Assembly: GCF_001006805.1 (NCBI RefSeq)
Contig: NZ_LN811354.1
Coordinates: forward strand, 354,002-417,078
Direction: 5' to 3'
Origin: Microvirga massiliensis
GTDB lineage: Bacteria; Pseudomonadota; Alphaproteobacteria; Rhizobiales; Beijerinckiaceae
DNA: 63,077 nt
The notes beneath the pieces are model-generated. The model did not search any database, was not told the origin of the DNA, and saw nothing but the letters and a program-made list of their open reading frames with translations. Shown here one piece after another: positions 36,540 through 45,385 of this stretch (position 1 is the first letter of the stretch; each line of letters starts with the position of its first letter). Both the position numbers and the translations under genes were made by a program.

Positions 36540-37697
36540 TCATGTCCTCCCGCGTGCAAAGCCGCGGAGGGCGGCATGGTGGCTGCGTCCGGCACGGCTC
36601 AAGGCTCGTGCAGATTTCAAGGAGCCTCTGAAGATATAGACTAGGGAGATCGCGATGGCGGCGAGCGGTGCTCCATAGACGCCGATCGTGGCGAGGGGGT
36701 TGCGCACGACGGCTCCGGACGCCGCGAACCCGGCGATCCGCACGCCGACCACGGCCGTGACCGCTGCAGCGATGGCGAGCCCACGCCCCTGCCGGGTCGT
36801 GCGGGCGTCTCCGAGCGCCGCGAAGGCGATCATCATCATGGCAAGAGGATAGAGCCAGGCCGACAGGCGGTCGTGCAACTCGGCGCGGAAGCGGCCTTCC
36901 TGGACCTTGTAGTAGGGCTCTTCCTTGTCGGGGAAGAGGAGTTGCATGGTGCTGCGCTCGCGCGGCTTGTAGACGACTTCGTCTCCCTCCTGGTTGAAGG
37001 CGGTCAGGTCCACCGCATAGCGCTCGAAGGAGACGATGGACGAATCCCGGCTGTTCTGCTCCTGGCGCTGAACGCTGCCTTTCTCGAGCACGAGATAGGG
37101 CTGGCCATTCACCTCTACGGTCTGTCCGCGCTCGGCGAGATAGACGATGGGACGATCGGGATCCCGCCGATCTTGCATGAAGATGCCGAGCAGGGCGTCC
37201 CCGGATCGCTCCCGGTAATGAAAGGTGATGCCATTATCGAGACTCGTGAACTGGCCGGCCTTGACCATGTTCGCGACGAAGTCGGCGCGGACCCGGGTGA
37301 CGAGATCACGCAGCTCCTGGAGGCTGGCAGGCATCAGGTGCATGGTCATGAGCCCGACGAGCATGGCGACCAGAAGACTCAGGACGAGGAAGGGCCGCAT
37401 CAACCTGGACGGCGCCATGCCGGCCGCGCTCATGACGATCAGTTCGGAGTCGCTGTTCAGCCGGTTGAGCGTGTAGATCGTCGCGATGAAGAGCGCGACC
37501 GGCGAGATCACCGTGATGAGCGCCGGCAGCGACAATGCGGTGGCCACCAGGAACACGAAGAGGGTCTGTCCCTTGCCCGTCAGGAGATCGAGTTCGCGCA
37601 GGAGTTGGGTGATCCAGATCACACCCGTGAGCCCGATCAGGCATGCCGCGAACGCGCTGAACGCGATCCCGAAAATATAGCGCTCGGCCAGTTGCAT
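36540..37697 (-). CDS. lptF: LPS export ABC transporter permease LptF
   Basis: Partner permease of LptG. It has 385 residues from the ATG at 37697 (MQLAERYIFGIAFSAF). TM segments are seen at AFAACLIGLTGVIWITQLL, FVFLVATALSLPALITVI, FLVLSLLVAMLVGLMTM and three in the C-terminal part. SELIVMSAAGMAPSRLMRPF is the conserved cytoplasmic coupling region. Ribosome binding upstream is weak. The open frame to 37763 adds a basic stretch unlike the family. It is first in its operon and divergent from pepA with 153 bp between. Confidence 0.94.
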   Translation of the reverse strand: MQLAERYIFGIAFSAFAACLIGLTGVIWITQLLRELDLLTGKGQTLFVFLVATALSLPALITVISPVALFIATIYTLNRLNSDSELIVMSAAGMAPSRLMRPFLVLSLLVAMLVGLMTMHLMPASLQELRDLVTRVRADFVANMVKAGQFTSLDNGITFHYRERSGDALLGIFMQDRRDPDRPIVYLAERGQTVEVNGQPYLVLEKGSVQRQEQNSRDSSIVSFERYAVDLTAFNQEGDEVVYKPRERSTMQLLFPDKEEPYYKVQEGRFRAELHDRLSAWLYPLAMMMIAFAALGDARTTRQGRGLAIAAAVTAVVGVRIAGFAASGAVVRNPLATIGVYGAPLAAIAISLVYIFRGSLKSARALSRAGRSHHAALRGFARGRT

Positions 37698-37767
37698 GGA
37701 GGACGTGGATCTCTGGAACTTTCGGGCCCTGGCGTGGGTAACCCGAGGTGTCCGGCCACGCAAGTTG

Positions 37768-37785
37768 ACGCCTCTTCAGAGGCGT
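37768..37785. promoter_or_regulatory. Small palindrome in the lptF-pepA divergent region
   Basis: ACGCCTC-TTCA-GAGGCGT, a perfect 7-bp dyad preceded by TTG (giving TTGACG). It lies about 70 bp upstream of both genes. It could be an operator or overlap a -35 element; function is not shown by sequence. Confidence 0.3.
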
Positions 37786-37850
37786 GTGACTGAGGCAATT
37801 TGGCGGCATCTCTGCCCCAGTTTCCCGCTTTCACGCGATCAGAGGTCAGA

Positions 37851-39344
37851 ATGGCCGACACTTTCAAGATGGAGTTCCAGTCCACCGCCAGCCTCGAAGG
37901 CGGTGACGTCGTCATCTTCGTTGCGGAAGATCTCGCGCCGACCCCAGGCGTCTCGGAACAGCTTGGCAGCCGGATCACGGATCTTCTGGCGCGGACGGCC
38001 GAGCTGGAGCGATTCAAGGGCAAGTACCTGTCGGGGATGACGATCGTCGCCCCTGCCGATCTGCCCATCGACCGCCTGATCGTCGTGGGCCTCGGGGGCG
38101 AGAAGGAGCGCGCCAAGCTGGACTTCGCCCAGCTCGGCGGTTTCGTGGCGGGCAAGCTCGGCGCCAAGACTGCGACCGTTCTGCTCGATTGTCCGGGCGT
38201 GCCGTTCAGCAGCGACGCTGCAGCTGATTTCACTCTCGGGATGCGCCTGCGGGCCTATACCTTCGACCGCTACAAGACGAAGAAGAAGGACGACGAGAAA
38301 CCGGCCGGCCAGACCCGGGTCGTCCTGGCGGTGTCGGACGCCGCGGGCACCAAGCGAGCCGCGAAGAGCCGTGATGCCGTTGCTACGGGCGTGGTCATCG
38401 CCCGTGACCTCGTGAACGAGCCGCCCAATGTCCTCGGTCCCGAGGAGTTCGCGCTTCGGGCCCAGGCGCTTTCCAAGAATGGGGTCGACGTGGAAGTGCT
38501 CGATGAGAAGGCGATGCGCAAGATCGGGATGCGCGCCCTCCTGGGTGTCGGCCAGGGCTCGGCCCGGAACAGCCGCGTTGCGATCATGCGCTGGAACGGC
38601 GGAAAGTCGGACGATGCGCCGGTCGCCTTCATCGGCAAGGGCGTCGTGTTCGATTCCGGCGGCATTTCGATCAAGCCGGGCGGAGGCATGGAGGACATGA
38701 AGGGCGACATGGCCGGCGCAGCCTGCGTCGTTGGCCTGATGCATGCCCTCGCGACGCGGAAAGCGAAGGTCAACGCGATCGGGGCGATCGGTCTCGTCGA
38801 GAACATGCCGGACGGCGGAGCTCAACGCCCCGGCGATATCGTGACGACGCTGTCCGGACAGACGATCGAGATCATCAACACGGATGCTGAGGGACGCCTC
38901 GTCCTCGCCGACGTGCTCTGGTACGTGCAGGATCGCTTCAAGCCGAAAATGATGATCGATCTGGCGACGTTGACGGGCGCCATTCTCGTTGCTCTCGCGC
39001 AGGAATATGCCGGGCTTTTCTCCAACAATGACGAGCTTGTGGAACGACTCGTCGCAGCCGGACAGGCGACTGGGGAGCGGGTATGGCGGATGCCCATTGG
39101 CCCCGAGTTCGACAAGATGATCGAATCGAAGTTCGCGGACATGAAGAATACCGGCGGGCGTCACGGTGGCTCCAGCACGGCGGCGGCTCTGCTTCAGCGC
39201 TTCGTCAACGACGTTCCGTGGGCTCATCTCGATATCGCAGGCACCGCGATGGGGTCACCGAATACCGAAACCAGCCGCAGCTGGGGCTCCGGGTGGGGTG
39301 TCCGCCTCCTCGATCGTCTGGTGCGCGACCATTACGAGGGTTGA
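37851..39344 (+). CDS. pepA: Leucyl aminopeptidase (cytosol aminopeptidase, M17)
   Basis: Two-metal aminopeptidase of 497 residues, removing N-terminal residues from peptides. The C-terminal M17 catalytic domain carries the metal and active-site motifs [34 protein letters not shown] and the signature [16 protein letters not shown]. The N-terminal domain (1-170) is the less conserved macro-like part. The ATG at 37851 follows AGAGG. holC starts 16 bp after its stop, the usual arrangement in alphaproteobacteria. Confidence 0.96.
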   Translation: MADTFKMEFQSTASLEGGDVVIFVAEDLAPTPGVSEQLGSRITDLLARTAELERFKGKYLSGMTIVAPADLPIDRLIVVGLGGEKERAKLDFAQLGGFVAGKLGAKTATVLLDCPGVPFSSDAAADFTLGMRLRAYTFDRYKTKKKDDEKPAGQTRVVLAVSDAAGTKRAAKSRDAVATGVVIARDLVNEPPNVLGPEEFALRAQALSKNGVDVEVLDEKAMRKIGMRALLGVGQGSARNSRVAIMRWNGGKSDDAPVAFIGKGVVFDSGGISIKPGGGMEDMKGDMAGAACVVGLMHALATRKAKVNAIGAIGLVENMPDGGAQRPGDIVTTLSGQTIEIINTDAEGRLVLADVLWYVQDRFKPKMMIDLATLTGAILVALAQEYAGLFSNNDELVERLVAAGQATGERVWRMPIGPEFDKMIESKFADMKNTGGRHGGSSTAAALLQRFVNDVPWAHLDIAGTAMGSPNTETSRSWGSGWGVRLLDRLVRDHYEG

Positions 39345-39359
39345 GTTCCCGGGGTCGCC

Positions 39360-39812
39360 GTGGCGGAGATTCTCTTTTATCACCTGCAACGGCAGCCCCT
39401 CGAGGCGGTGCTGCCCAGCCTCCTCGTCAAATCGATCGAGCGCGGCTGGCGCGTCGTCGTCCAGGCAGTGACCGAGGAACGTCTGGCCGCACTGGACGAC
39501 CATCTCTGGATTTATTCGGATGAGAGTTTCCTGCCGCACGGCACGGATCGGGAACCGCAGCCGGAGAGCCAGCCCGTTCTGCTGACCACTCTACCTTCAA
39601 ACCCGAACGCCGCGAAAATCCGCTTTCTCGTGGAAGGGGCCGACCTCCCGGACCCGATCGACACTTATGAGCGAGTGGTGATTCTCTTCGATGGTGACGA
39701 TGAGGAGGCGCTTGCTCGTGCACGCACACAGTGGCGGGCGGTCACGAAGTCCGGAATGTCCGCGACCTATTGGCAGCAGGACGAGCGAGGGCGCTGGCAG
39801 AAGAAAGCATAG
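39360..39812 (+). CDS. holC: DNA polymerase III chi subunit
   Basis: Clamp-loader accessory subunit linking SSB to the replicase. It has 150 residues. Family features are the opening EILFYHLQRQPLEAVLPSLL, SIERGWRVVVQ, DDHLWIYSDESFLPHG and the C-terminal SGMSATYWQQDERGRWQKK. It starts with GTG at 39360, 16 bp after pepA. Identity is supported by both sequence and the pepA-holC neighbour relation. Confidence 0.93.
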   Translation: MAEILFYHLQRQPLEAVLPSLLVKSIERGWRVVVQAVTEERLAALDDHLWIYSDESFLPHGTDREPQPESQPVLLTTLPSNPNAAKIRFLVEGADLPDPIDTYERVVILFDGDDEEALARARTQWRAVTKSGMSATYWQQDERGRWQKKA

Positions 39813-39907
39813 GCCGCACTCAACGGACAAATCCGATCGGGACGATGGATGCCGCATCGCCGTGCATCCAATCCGCGCTAGGTGCGTCCATCAGCACGGA
39901 GATCGAC

Positions 39908-41482
39908 ATGTCTCGCCTTTTCGCCCTGATCCTGGCTCTCGCCCTGGCCACCCCCCTGTCCGTTCCGTCGGCATCACTCGCGCAGCCAGCTTCGAACACC
40001 CAGCAGGGGAGGGAAGATCAGCCGCGTTCAGGCTCCGAGGCGTCCAGGCGCGAGCGCGCCCCCGAGCCGGCCAAATTGCCGCCTCAGGTCACGACCCGCC
40101 ACTCGCTGGAACTGCCCGGGCGCACGCTGAAATTCATAGCGACGACCGGCGCGCTGACCCTGACGGATCCGCAGGGAAATCCGGTCGCGGAATACGGCTT
40201 CACGTCCTACACGCTCGACGGGGCGGACCCGTCGACGCGAACCGTCACCTTCGCAATCAATGGCGGGCCGGGCGCATCCTCGGCCTATCTCCATCTCCTG
40301 GCCCTCGGACCATGGCTCCTTCCGCTTAACGATCAACGGATCTCTCCGTCCACATCCCCGGCTCTCGTCCCGAATGACGAGACATGGCTGGACTTCACCG
40401 ATCTGGTGTTCATCGACCCGCCGGGAACCGGATACGCGCGCGTCATCGGAGGCGATCAGGTTCGGGAACGCTTCTATTCCGTCGAGGGAGACATCGACGG
40501 GCTCGCCGCTTTCGTGATGCGTTGGCTGAAGGAGAAGAACCGGCTGCAATCCCCGAAGGCCTTCGTGGGCGAGAGCTATGGTGGATTTCGCGGCCCGCTT
40601 TTGGCACAGAAGCTGCAAAGCGATCTGGGAGTGGGCCTGAGCGCGGTCGTCCTGATCTCCCCGGTTCTGGACTTTGGCTGGTTCAGCCAGCCCGGGCACT
40701 CTCCATGGGTTCACGCGACGCGGCTACCTTCGATGGCCGCTGCGGTCCTCGCAAGGCGCGGAAGCCTGTCCCGCGAAGCACTGCAGGATGTCGAGCAATA
40801 CGCATCCGGGGAATATCTCGTCGACCTCATGCGAGGATTGCAGGACGCCGCGGCCCTGGACCGGCTCAGCAAACGCGTCTCTGAACTCACCGGCCTCGAC
40901 CGGGATCTGGTGCGGCGGCTTGCGGGGCGCATCGAGCCCGGGACATTCCAGCGAGAGTTCCGGCGCGGCAGTTCCGAGGTGGTCAGTGCTTACGACACGG
41001 ATGTCAGGAGCGCCGATCCGAACCCGACTGCCGCCTTCACTCGATTCGAGGATCCCGGGCTGACCGGAATGACTGCGCCGCTCACCAGCGCGATCATCGA
41101 TCATCTGTCACGGACACTTTCATACCCCGTCGAGGGTCGCCGATACGAACTTCTGAACGGCGACGTGAATGGTGCATGGCGCTGGGGCAGGGGGCGCGGA
41201 CAGCCCGAGAGCCTGGAGGAGATGCGTCGCGCGCTGGCGCTCGACGGAAATCTCCGGGTTCTCGTCGCCCATGGCTACACCGACCTCGTGACGCCCTACT
41301 TCGCGAGCCAGCTCCTGCTGAACCAGCTCCCGTCGCTCGGTCCGGAACCTCGGGTATCCCTCGAGGTCTTCGAGGGCGGGCACATGTTCTACTCCCGTGG
41401 GGCGAGTCGCCGCGCGTTTCGCGACGTAGCCCAGCGGACCTATTCCGAAGCCCTTCGAGCCCGAAACGCGGAAGAGCCTTGA
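39908..41482 (+). CDS. Secreted serine carboxypeptidase-like protein (peptidase S10)
   Basis: Probable periplasmic S10-family peptidase of 524 residues. The signal peptide is MSRLFALILALALATPLS, with cleavage near SLAQ, followed by a Gln/Arg/Pro-rich linker to about residue 60. Seen are the oxyanion block INGGPGASSAYLHLLALGPW, nucleophile VGESYGGFRGP (Ser near 222), acid in VAHGYTDLVTPYF near 458 and His in FEGGHMFYSRGASRR near 495, so the triad is complete. ATG at 39908; the frame open to 39731 overlaps holC. Its TGA stop overlaps the TTG start of the next lipoprotein gene. Bacterial S10 proteins are little studied; the substrate is unknown. Confidence 0.87.
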   Translation: MSRLFALILALALATPLSVPSASLAQPASNTQQGREDQPRSGSEASRRERAPEPAKLPPQVTTRHSLELPGRTLKFIATTGALTLTDPQGNPVAEYGFTSYTLDGADPSTRTVTFAINGGPGASSAYLHLLALGPWLLPLNDQRISPSTSPALVPNDETWLDFTDLVFIDPPGTGYARVIGGDQVRERFYSVEGDIDGLAAFVMRWLKEKNRLQSPKAFVGESYGGFRGPLLAQKLQSDLGVGLSAVVLISPVLDFGWFSQPGHSPWVHATRLPSMAAAVLARRGSLSREALQDVEQYASGEYLVDLMRGLQDAAALDRLSKRVSELTGLDRDLVRRLAGRIEPGTFQREFRRGSSEVVSAYDTDVRSADPNPTAAFTRFEDPGLTGMTAPLTSAIIDHLSRTLSYPVEGRRYELLNGDVNGAWRWGRGRGQPESLEEMRRALALDGNLRVLVAHGYTDLVTPYFASQLLLNQLPSLGPEPRVSLEVFEGGHMFYSRGASRRAFRDVAQRTYSEALRARNAEEP

Positions 41483-41859
41483 AATTGAAAGCGATCCGAG
41501 GATTCACGTTTCTGCTCGGCTTTGCCGGCTGTCTCGCCCTGGCGGCCTGTGTCGGAGGCGGCTCCGAACCGCCGCGGGTAGCCGCCGCACCACCGGTCGC
41601 GACAACTCCTGCGCGTGTCATGGGTCCGGTGCTCGGACCGGATGGGCGCTGCACCGGCGAGTCCCTGACAACCGCTGCGCGAATCGAGCCCGGCATCGGC
41701 GAATGCGATCTCGTTCGTCTGAAGGGGCGCACGCCGACGGATGTGCTCATCGGAGAAAGCGGCCGAGGCCAGCGCGAAGTTCAAGTGCTTTACTCCGAAC
41801 CCGGTGGGCGAGAATTGTATTTCTTCGTCGACAACCGGCTGGACCGGGTCGTGCGGTAG
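41479..41859 (+). CDS. Small lipoprotein of unknown function
   Basis: A 126-residue protein with a lipoprotein signal: KLKAIRGFTFLLGFAG followed by lipobox LAAC (Cys at residue 24 if the first TTG is used), then a Gly/Pro/Ala linker and a compact C-terminal domain (GIGECDLVRLKGRTPTDVLI, VQVLYSEPGGRELYFFVDNR). The small C-terminal domain resembles uncharacterised rhizobial lipoproteins with a GxxECDVV core. No ATG is available; TTG at 41479 overlaps the S10 stop (TTGA) and another TTG lies two codons later, with GGAAGAG upstream. Coupling to the S10 peptidase suggests a joint envelope role, which is inference. Confidence 0.75.
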   Translation: MKLKAIRGFTFLLGFAGCLALAACVGGGSEPPRVAAAPPVATTPARVMGPVLGPDGRCTGESLTTAARIEPGIGECDLVRLKGRTPTDVLIGESGRGQREVQVLYSEPGGRELYFFVDNRLDRVVR

Positions 41860-41964
41860 CTCGCACGACCGACACCGCAAGGGTTTCCGTGCAGTTGGAT
41901 CAGGTAGCGTCTCCGACAGGGCGGAAGACGGACAGGCCCCCGACGCTTGATCGCGGTCCGACGG

Positions 41965-42317
41965 TCAAAGGATCCGTCGTCGCAGGTAAGCCCCAATCTG
42001 CTCGACGACTACGACCAGGATGAACACGACGATGACGATCGTCGCGGCGGTGTCGTAGTCGAAGAGATCGAAAGCGACATTTAACTCAATGCCAATCCCT
42101 CCGGCCCGACGAGCCCAAGGACGACCGACGCCCGCGTTGCCTTCTCGAGGCAGAAGAGCGCAGTGGCGATGAAGGAGGGCATCGCGTTCGGCACGACTGC
42201 TGAGAAGACGAGCCCGGTTCGTGTCGCTCCAATCGTCAACAAGGCCTCGCGCGGGCCCCTGTCCGTTTCCTCCATGGCCTCGGCGAAGAAGCGGCCTGCA
42301 TAGCCGATCGTGTCCAC
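41965..42317 (-). pseudogene. phnE: phnE remnant (phosphonate ABC transporter permease), truncated and frameshifted
   Basis: The C-terminal third of a PhnE-type permease. Read on the minus strand it begins DTIGYAGRFFAEAMEETDRG, continues GATRTGLVFSAVVPNAMPSF with the EAA-type coupling helix, reaches ASVVLGLVG, then breaks. Restoring one G at 42105-42107 (GGG where GGGG is expected) resumes GGIGIELNVAFDLFDYDTAA and the normal ending YLRRRIL. The N-terminal two thirds are gone: the upstream edge near 42317 runs straight into the phnM remnant on the other strand. Family length would be about 270-300 residues, about 117 remain. A dead gene on this reading. Confidence 0.85.
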
Positions 42318-43227
42318 GGCTGGGCGCGGCCTTCGACATCGAGGTCGCGCTCCTCGACGCGGATCGCTCTCTCGTCGCGAACGGCATCACGACGGCATTT
42401 CATGGCGTCACATGGTCGTGGGAGCCGGGATTGCGAGGTGCGGAGAATGTGCGCCGTCTCGTGGCAGCGATCGAGCGTCTGGCTTCACGCTTCTGCGCCG
42501 ACACCCGCATTCACCTGCGTCACGAGACGTTCAATCTGGCGGCCGAGCGGGAGATCATCGATTGGATCACCATGCGCCGGATCGGTATCCTGGCCTTCAA
42601 TGATCACATGGAAGGCACCCTGAAGGCGCGGCACAGGCCCGACAAGATCGCAACGATGGTCGAACGGTCCGGATTGACCGACGGAGAGTTCATGGGGCTC
42701 GTCGAGCGGGTCTATTCGCGCAAAGGCGAAGTTCCGGCATCCCGATGATGTCGCACGACGACATGAATCCGGAGATGCGCCGTTGGTTTCGGGCACTCGG
42801 TGCTTCCATCGCCGAATCCCCCCTTGATGAACCCACCGCGCGGGGAGCTGCCGTGAAAGGAGAGCCGATTGTGCTCGGCGCTCCGAATGTTCTTCGTGGC
42901 GGCAGCCATACCGGCTGTGTCGCAGCAGCTGAAATGATCGCAAAAGGCCTCTGCAATGTCCTCGCATCCGATTATTACTATCCCGCTATGGCCTTGTCGC
43001 CCTTCGTCCTTACCGGCGAGGATGAAACGGGCCTTGCGGATGCCTGGCGCCTCGTGTCGCAAGGGCCGGCCGAGGCCCTGCAACTTCACAACCGCGGCAT
43101 GATCGCCCCCGGATTGCGTGCCGATATCGTGCTTGTCGAGACCAAGCCGCAGCCGAGAGTAGTGGCAACGATCGCGGGTGGACGGCTCGTCCATCTCGCA
43201 GATGGGCGCCTGATCGGGTCGCGGTAA
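42311..43227 (+). pseudogene. phnM: phnM remnant (alpha-D-ribose 1-methylphosphonate 5-triphosphate diphosphatase), truncated and frameshifted
   Basis: PhnM is the amidohydrolase of the C-P lyase pathway. The first frame (about 42311-42745) reads PRLGAAFDIEVALLDAD, ANGITTAFHGVTWSWEPGLR, IHLRHETFNLAAE and LAFNDHMEGT, stopping after VYSRKGEVPASR. The second frame (42745-43227) resumes MMSHDDMNPEMRRWFRALG, VLGAPNVLRGGSHTG, CNVLASDYYYP and GLRADIVLVE to the natural C-terminus. Two defects are seen. About 70 N-terminal residues, with the first metal His motif, are missing. An internal deletion of roughly 15 residues shifts the frame just before SHDD. The rest is well preserved, so the loss looks fairly recent. 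Confidence 0.87.
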
Positions 43228-43320
43228 TTGCCCGTGTCCGCCGATCGGAAAATTCTACACCGATCTGCGCTTGCTCCCACTCAGGCGCTGCTGTCCCTTC
43301 GTCAGAGATGCGATGTCCTC

Positions 43321-45198
43321 TCAGCCATCGGCACTCTCGAGTTCGGAGCTCAAAGTGAGCCATTCCTCTTCGAGACGGTGGAGCGCAGCGGCAGCCTCGG
43401 CCCGCTTGTGTGAGAGATCGAGCGCCTTTTCCGGATCCTGCTGAAATGCGGCCCCGTCCGCCAGAGCGGCATCGATTTTCGCAATGATCTCCGTCAGGCG
43501 CAACAGGCGCGCCTCGACAGTCTCGATCCTCTTGCGGATCGGTGCGAGCGCCACTCTGCGCTCGGCCGCGGCTCGCCGCTCGTCCTGCCGCGATCCGGTG
43601 TCTCCACCCTTCTTCGCCGGGCGCACCTCCTCGTCCAAAGCGCCGGCGAGGACGAGACGTCGGTATTCCTCGAGATCGCCCTCGAAGGGCTTTACGGTCC
43701 CGTTACCGACGAGCCATAGCCGGTCTGCGCAAGCCTCGATCAGAAACCGGTCGTGGCTGACGAGGATCACCGCCCCTTCATAGGAGTTGATAGCGTCGAT
43801 GAGCGCGGCCCGGCTGTCGATGTCCAGATGGTTCGTCGGCTCGTCGAGGATCAGGAGGTGTGGGCCGCCGAACGCAGTGAGCCCCATCAGGAGGCGCGCC
43901 TTCTCGCCGCCGGACAGCGATGAGACGACCGTATCGGCTTTCGAGCCCGGAAAGCCCATGGCTGCTGCGCGAGCTCTTGCCCGCGCAACCGGCGCGCCCT
44001 GCATTCGTGCGGCAACATGCTGATAGGCGCTCTCGGACGGATCGAGTTCGTCGAGCTGGTGCTGCGCGAAATAAGCCACCTCCAGCTTGCCGGGGTGCCT
44101 GATTTCGCCAGCGAGGGGCGGCAGACGTCCGGCCACGAGCTTGCAGAAGGTGCTCTTTCCGTTCCCGTTGGAGCCGAGCAGGGCGATACGGTCGTCCGGC
44201 AGGATCGTGAGGCTGAGCCGCTGCAGGATCTTCCGGTCTCCGTAACCGGCATCCACCCGATCGAGAGTGATAAGCGGCGGAGCAAGGGGAGCTTCGGGAT
44301 TCGGAAGGTTGAATGAAAGGGCGTCCTCCGCCGTAAGCGGCACGATCGGCTCGAGCTTCGCGAGCCGCTTCAAGCGGGATTGGGCTTGCTTTGCCTTCGA
44401 GGCTTTGGCGCGGAAGCGGTCGACGAAAGCCTGAAGATGCTTGCGCTCGGCCTCCTGCTTCGCCTGCATCTTCGCATTGAGCTCGCGCCTCTCGGCGAGT
44501 TGACGCGCGAAGGAGGTGTAGCCACCGCGATAGACGGAAAGCTTGCCGCGGTCGAGATGCAGGATGTGATCGACGGCGTTGTCCAGGAGTTCGCGATCGT
44601 GGCTAATGACGACGAGCGTGTGCGGATAGCGCGCCAGATAGTCGTAGAGCCAAAGTGTCCCTTCCAAGTCGAGGTAATTCGTCGGCTCGTCGAGGAGAAG
44701 GAGATCCGGCTCGGAAAAGAGCACGGCCGCGAGCGCCACGCGCATGCGCCAGCCGCCCGAGAAGGAGGAGCAGGGCCTGTTCTGAGCCTCTGCATCGAAC
44801 CCGAGGCCGTGCAGGATGGAGGCGGCGCGCGCCGGCGCGGAATAGGCACCGATGTCGTTGAGGCGCGTCTCGATCTCGGCCCGCTCGAACCCCTCGGCCG
44901 TCTCGGCTGCAGCCATCAGGGCAGTGCGCTCCGTGTCGGCGGCGAGAACGACCTCGATCAGGGTTTCCGGCCCGCCGGGCGCTTCCTGAGCAACCGATCC
45001 GATCCGGGCTTGGCGCGGCATGCCGATCTCCCCACCCTCCGGGACGAGGTCGCCGCGAATCAGACCAAAGAGCGTGCTCTTGCCGGCACCGTTTCGACCC
45101 ACGAGGCCGACGCGTGCGCCACTCGGAATCGAGAAGGAGGCATGATCGAGGAGGATCCTGTCGCCGATGCGGTAGGTGAGATCTTGGACGGTCAGCAT
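43321..45198 (-). CDS. ABC-F family ATPase
   Basis: Tandem ABC ATPase without membrane segments, 625 residues, of the YheS-like group by the look of its linker. The first Walker A is GRNGAGKST near residue 35, signature FSGGWRMRVALAAVL near 150 and LLLLDEPTNYLDLEGTLWLY. The linker has FVDRFRAKASKAKQAQSR. The second Walker A is GSNGNGKST near 345, LSGGEKARLL and LILDEPTNHLDIDSRAAL. The C-terminal coiled coil ends HRLEEEWLTLSSELES. ATG at 45198 (MLTVQDLTYRIGDR) gives the usual start; ten further codons upstream are open. Second ABC-F gene in the window; the role in translation is by family only. Confidence 0.93.
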   Translation of the reverse strand: MLTVQDLTYRIGDRILLDHASFSIPSGARVGLVGRNGAGKSTLFGLIRGDLVPEGGEIGMPRQARIGSVAQEAPGGPETLIEVVLAADTERTALMAAAETAEGFERAEIETRLNDIGAYSAPARAASILHGLGFDAEAQNRPCSSFSGGWRMRVALAAVLFSEPDLLLLDEPTNYLDLEGTLWLYDYLARYPHTLVVISHDRELLDNAVDHILHLDRGKLSVYRGGYTSFARQLAERRELNAKMQAKQEAERKHLQAFVDRFRAKASKAKQAQSRLKRLAKLEPIVPLTAEDALSFNLPNPEAPLAPPLITLDRVDAGYGDRKILQRLSLTILPDDRIALLGSNGNGKSTFCKLVAGRLPPLAGEIRHPGKLEVAYFAQHQLDELDPSESAYQHVAARMQGAPVARARARAAAMGFPGSKADTVVSSLSGGEKARLLMGLTAFGGPHLLILDEPTNHLDIDSRAALIDAINSYEGAVILVSHDRFLIEACADRLWLVGNGTVKPFEGDLEEYRRLVLAGALDEEVRPAKKGGDTGSRQDERRAAAERRVALAPIRKRIETVEARLLRLTEIIAKIDAALADGAAFQQDPEKALDLSHKRAEAAAALHRLEEEWLTLSSELESADG

Positions 45199-45385
45199 CG
45201 CGGCCTTTTGCAGCCATTCAAGCAGCAACGCAAAACCGAATGCGGCGGGGCCGGCCGGGCGGCTTCGTGCGTAGGGGTGGCAGGCAGTCTTGGTTTAGCC
45301 GTTTTGGTGCTTACACCGGAGCATACTTCCCTTGCGGAACCTGCTCGCAGATCCGCGAATCACGGATTGATTGCCCGAGGGGATC

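Noticed and set aside
42311..43227. phnM as a working gene using programmed frameshifting
   Set aside because: The N-terminal metal-site region is absent and residues are missing at the break, so frameshifting could not restore a complete enzyme.
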